From contig ONMZ01000029.1 of NCBI GenBank assembly GCA_900319075.1, positions 1 to 40,003 of the forward strand: a stretch of 40,003 nucleotides of DNA, in the 5' to 3' direction. This DNA is from an uncultured Eubacteriales bacterium. GTDB lineage: Bacteria > Bacillota > Clostridia > Oscillospirales > Ruminococcaceae. The position numbers were made by a program, and so were the translations under genes. The notes under the pieces were generated by a model. That model was not told where the DNA came from and ran no database searches. It saw nothing but the letters and a program-made list of their open reading frames with translations. This document shows, piece by piece, positions 39,891 to 40,003 of the stretch. The number at the start of each line of letters is the position of its first letter. Position 1 is the stretch's first letter.

Positions 39891-40003
39891 ATCAGAATTT
39901 ACCACAGCACCCTTGCGTGGCAGCTGGGGGAAACCCTTTTGGAGAAGGGTTATCCCCCAGACCCCCTTCCTAAACCTCTTAATGATTTTTACACATCGGG
40001 CAT
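39891..40003. repeat. dispersed intergenic repeat, copy B (runs off the window)
   Basis: 111 bases match copy A at 24247-24357 with two differences, same orientation. It contains the CTGGGGGAAACCCTT hairpin and the start of the second hairpin. Unlike copy A, which follows a stop codon, this copy lies 18 bp upstream of the start of a minus-strand gene. Confidence 0.85.

Overview
The window reads as chromosomal DNA of a spore-forming anaerobic Gram-positive bacterium of the Clostridia, most like a gut Ruminococcus or relative. I base this on strong Shine-Dalgarno sites (AAGGAGG type), textbook sigma-A promoters, a gpr spore protease, a ThiC of the short class, tandem type IV prepilins, and many intergenic hairpin repeats. 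The left part (about 1-18 kb) looks AT-rich. The thi and htrA regions use noticeably more GC-ending codons. No taxonomic search could be run.

Layout. (1) 1-1025: the edge of an integrated element. The 3' part of a Shedu-type (SduA/DUF4263) defence gene is followed 71 bp later by a 61-nt 3' fragment of tRNA-Asn(GTT), probably the att site. (2) 1.08-2.3 kb: a membrane GGDEF protein. (3) 2.48-16.7 kb: one promoter followed by four same-strand genes, three small exported proteins with 'AWF'-type N-termini (or similar) and a 3641-residue secreted protein with four blocks of GLUG-like beta-solenoid repeats. A terminator closes the unit. (4) 16.75-18.2 kb: an IS200-type insertion (TnpA with a damaged HUH motif) abutting the C-terminal remnant of a second giant protein homologous to the first. 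(5) 18.35-21.45 kb, minus: a hybrid histidine kinase with two receiver domains. (6) 21.7-26.9 kb: TPP riboswitch, then thiW-thiM-thiE, a 557-bp hairpin-rich stretch, then thiD-thiC. (7) 27.0-29.8 kb, minus: an amino-acid ABC permease and ATPase, a small LRR protein and nadE. (8) 29.9-30.5 kb, minus: rpsT with twin terminators. (9) 30.6-34.55 kb: gpr, an HtrA-like protease, a DUF3343 protein and a class V aminotransferase/cysteine desulfurase. (10) 34.6-36.2 kb: two prepilin genes, each with its own promoter and structured leader. (11) 36.2-36.9 kb: a small sigma-region-4-like gene behind a promoter with two LexA-like boxes. (12) 37.0-39.9 kb: cysK, and on the minus strand an unknown gene, rlmH and a YycJ-like metallo-hydrolase. 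A dispersed repeat ends the window.

How genes work together. ThiC makes HMP-P, ThiD phosphorylates it, ThiW/ThiM salvage hydroxyethylthiazole, and ThiE joins the two under TPP riboswitch control. No thiazole synthesis genes (thiS/G/H/F) are in the window, which fits thiazole salvage. The four-gene surface unit is the best candidate for an undescribed system: small membrane-anchored or exported subunits encoded with one giant beta-solenoid protein, next to the wreck of a second giant gene that shares its C-terminal region.
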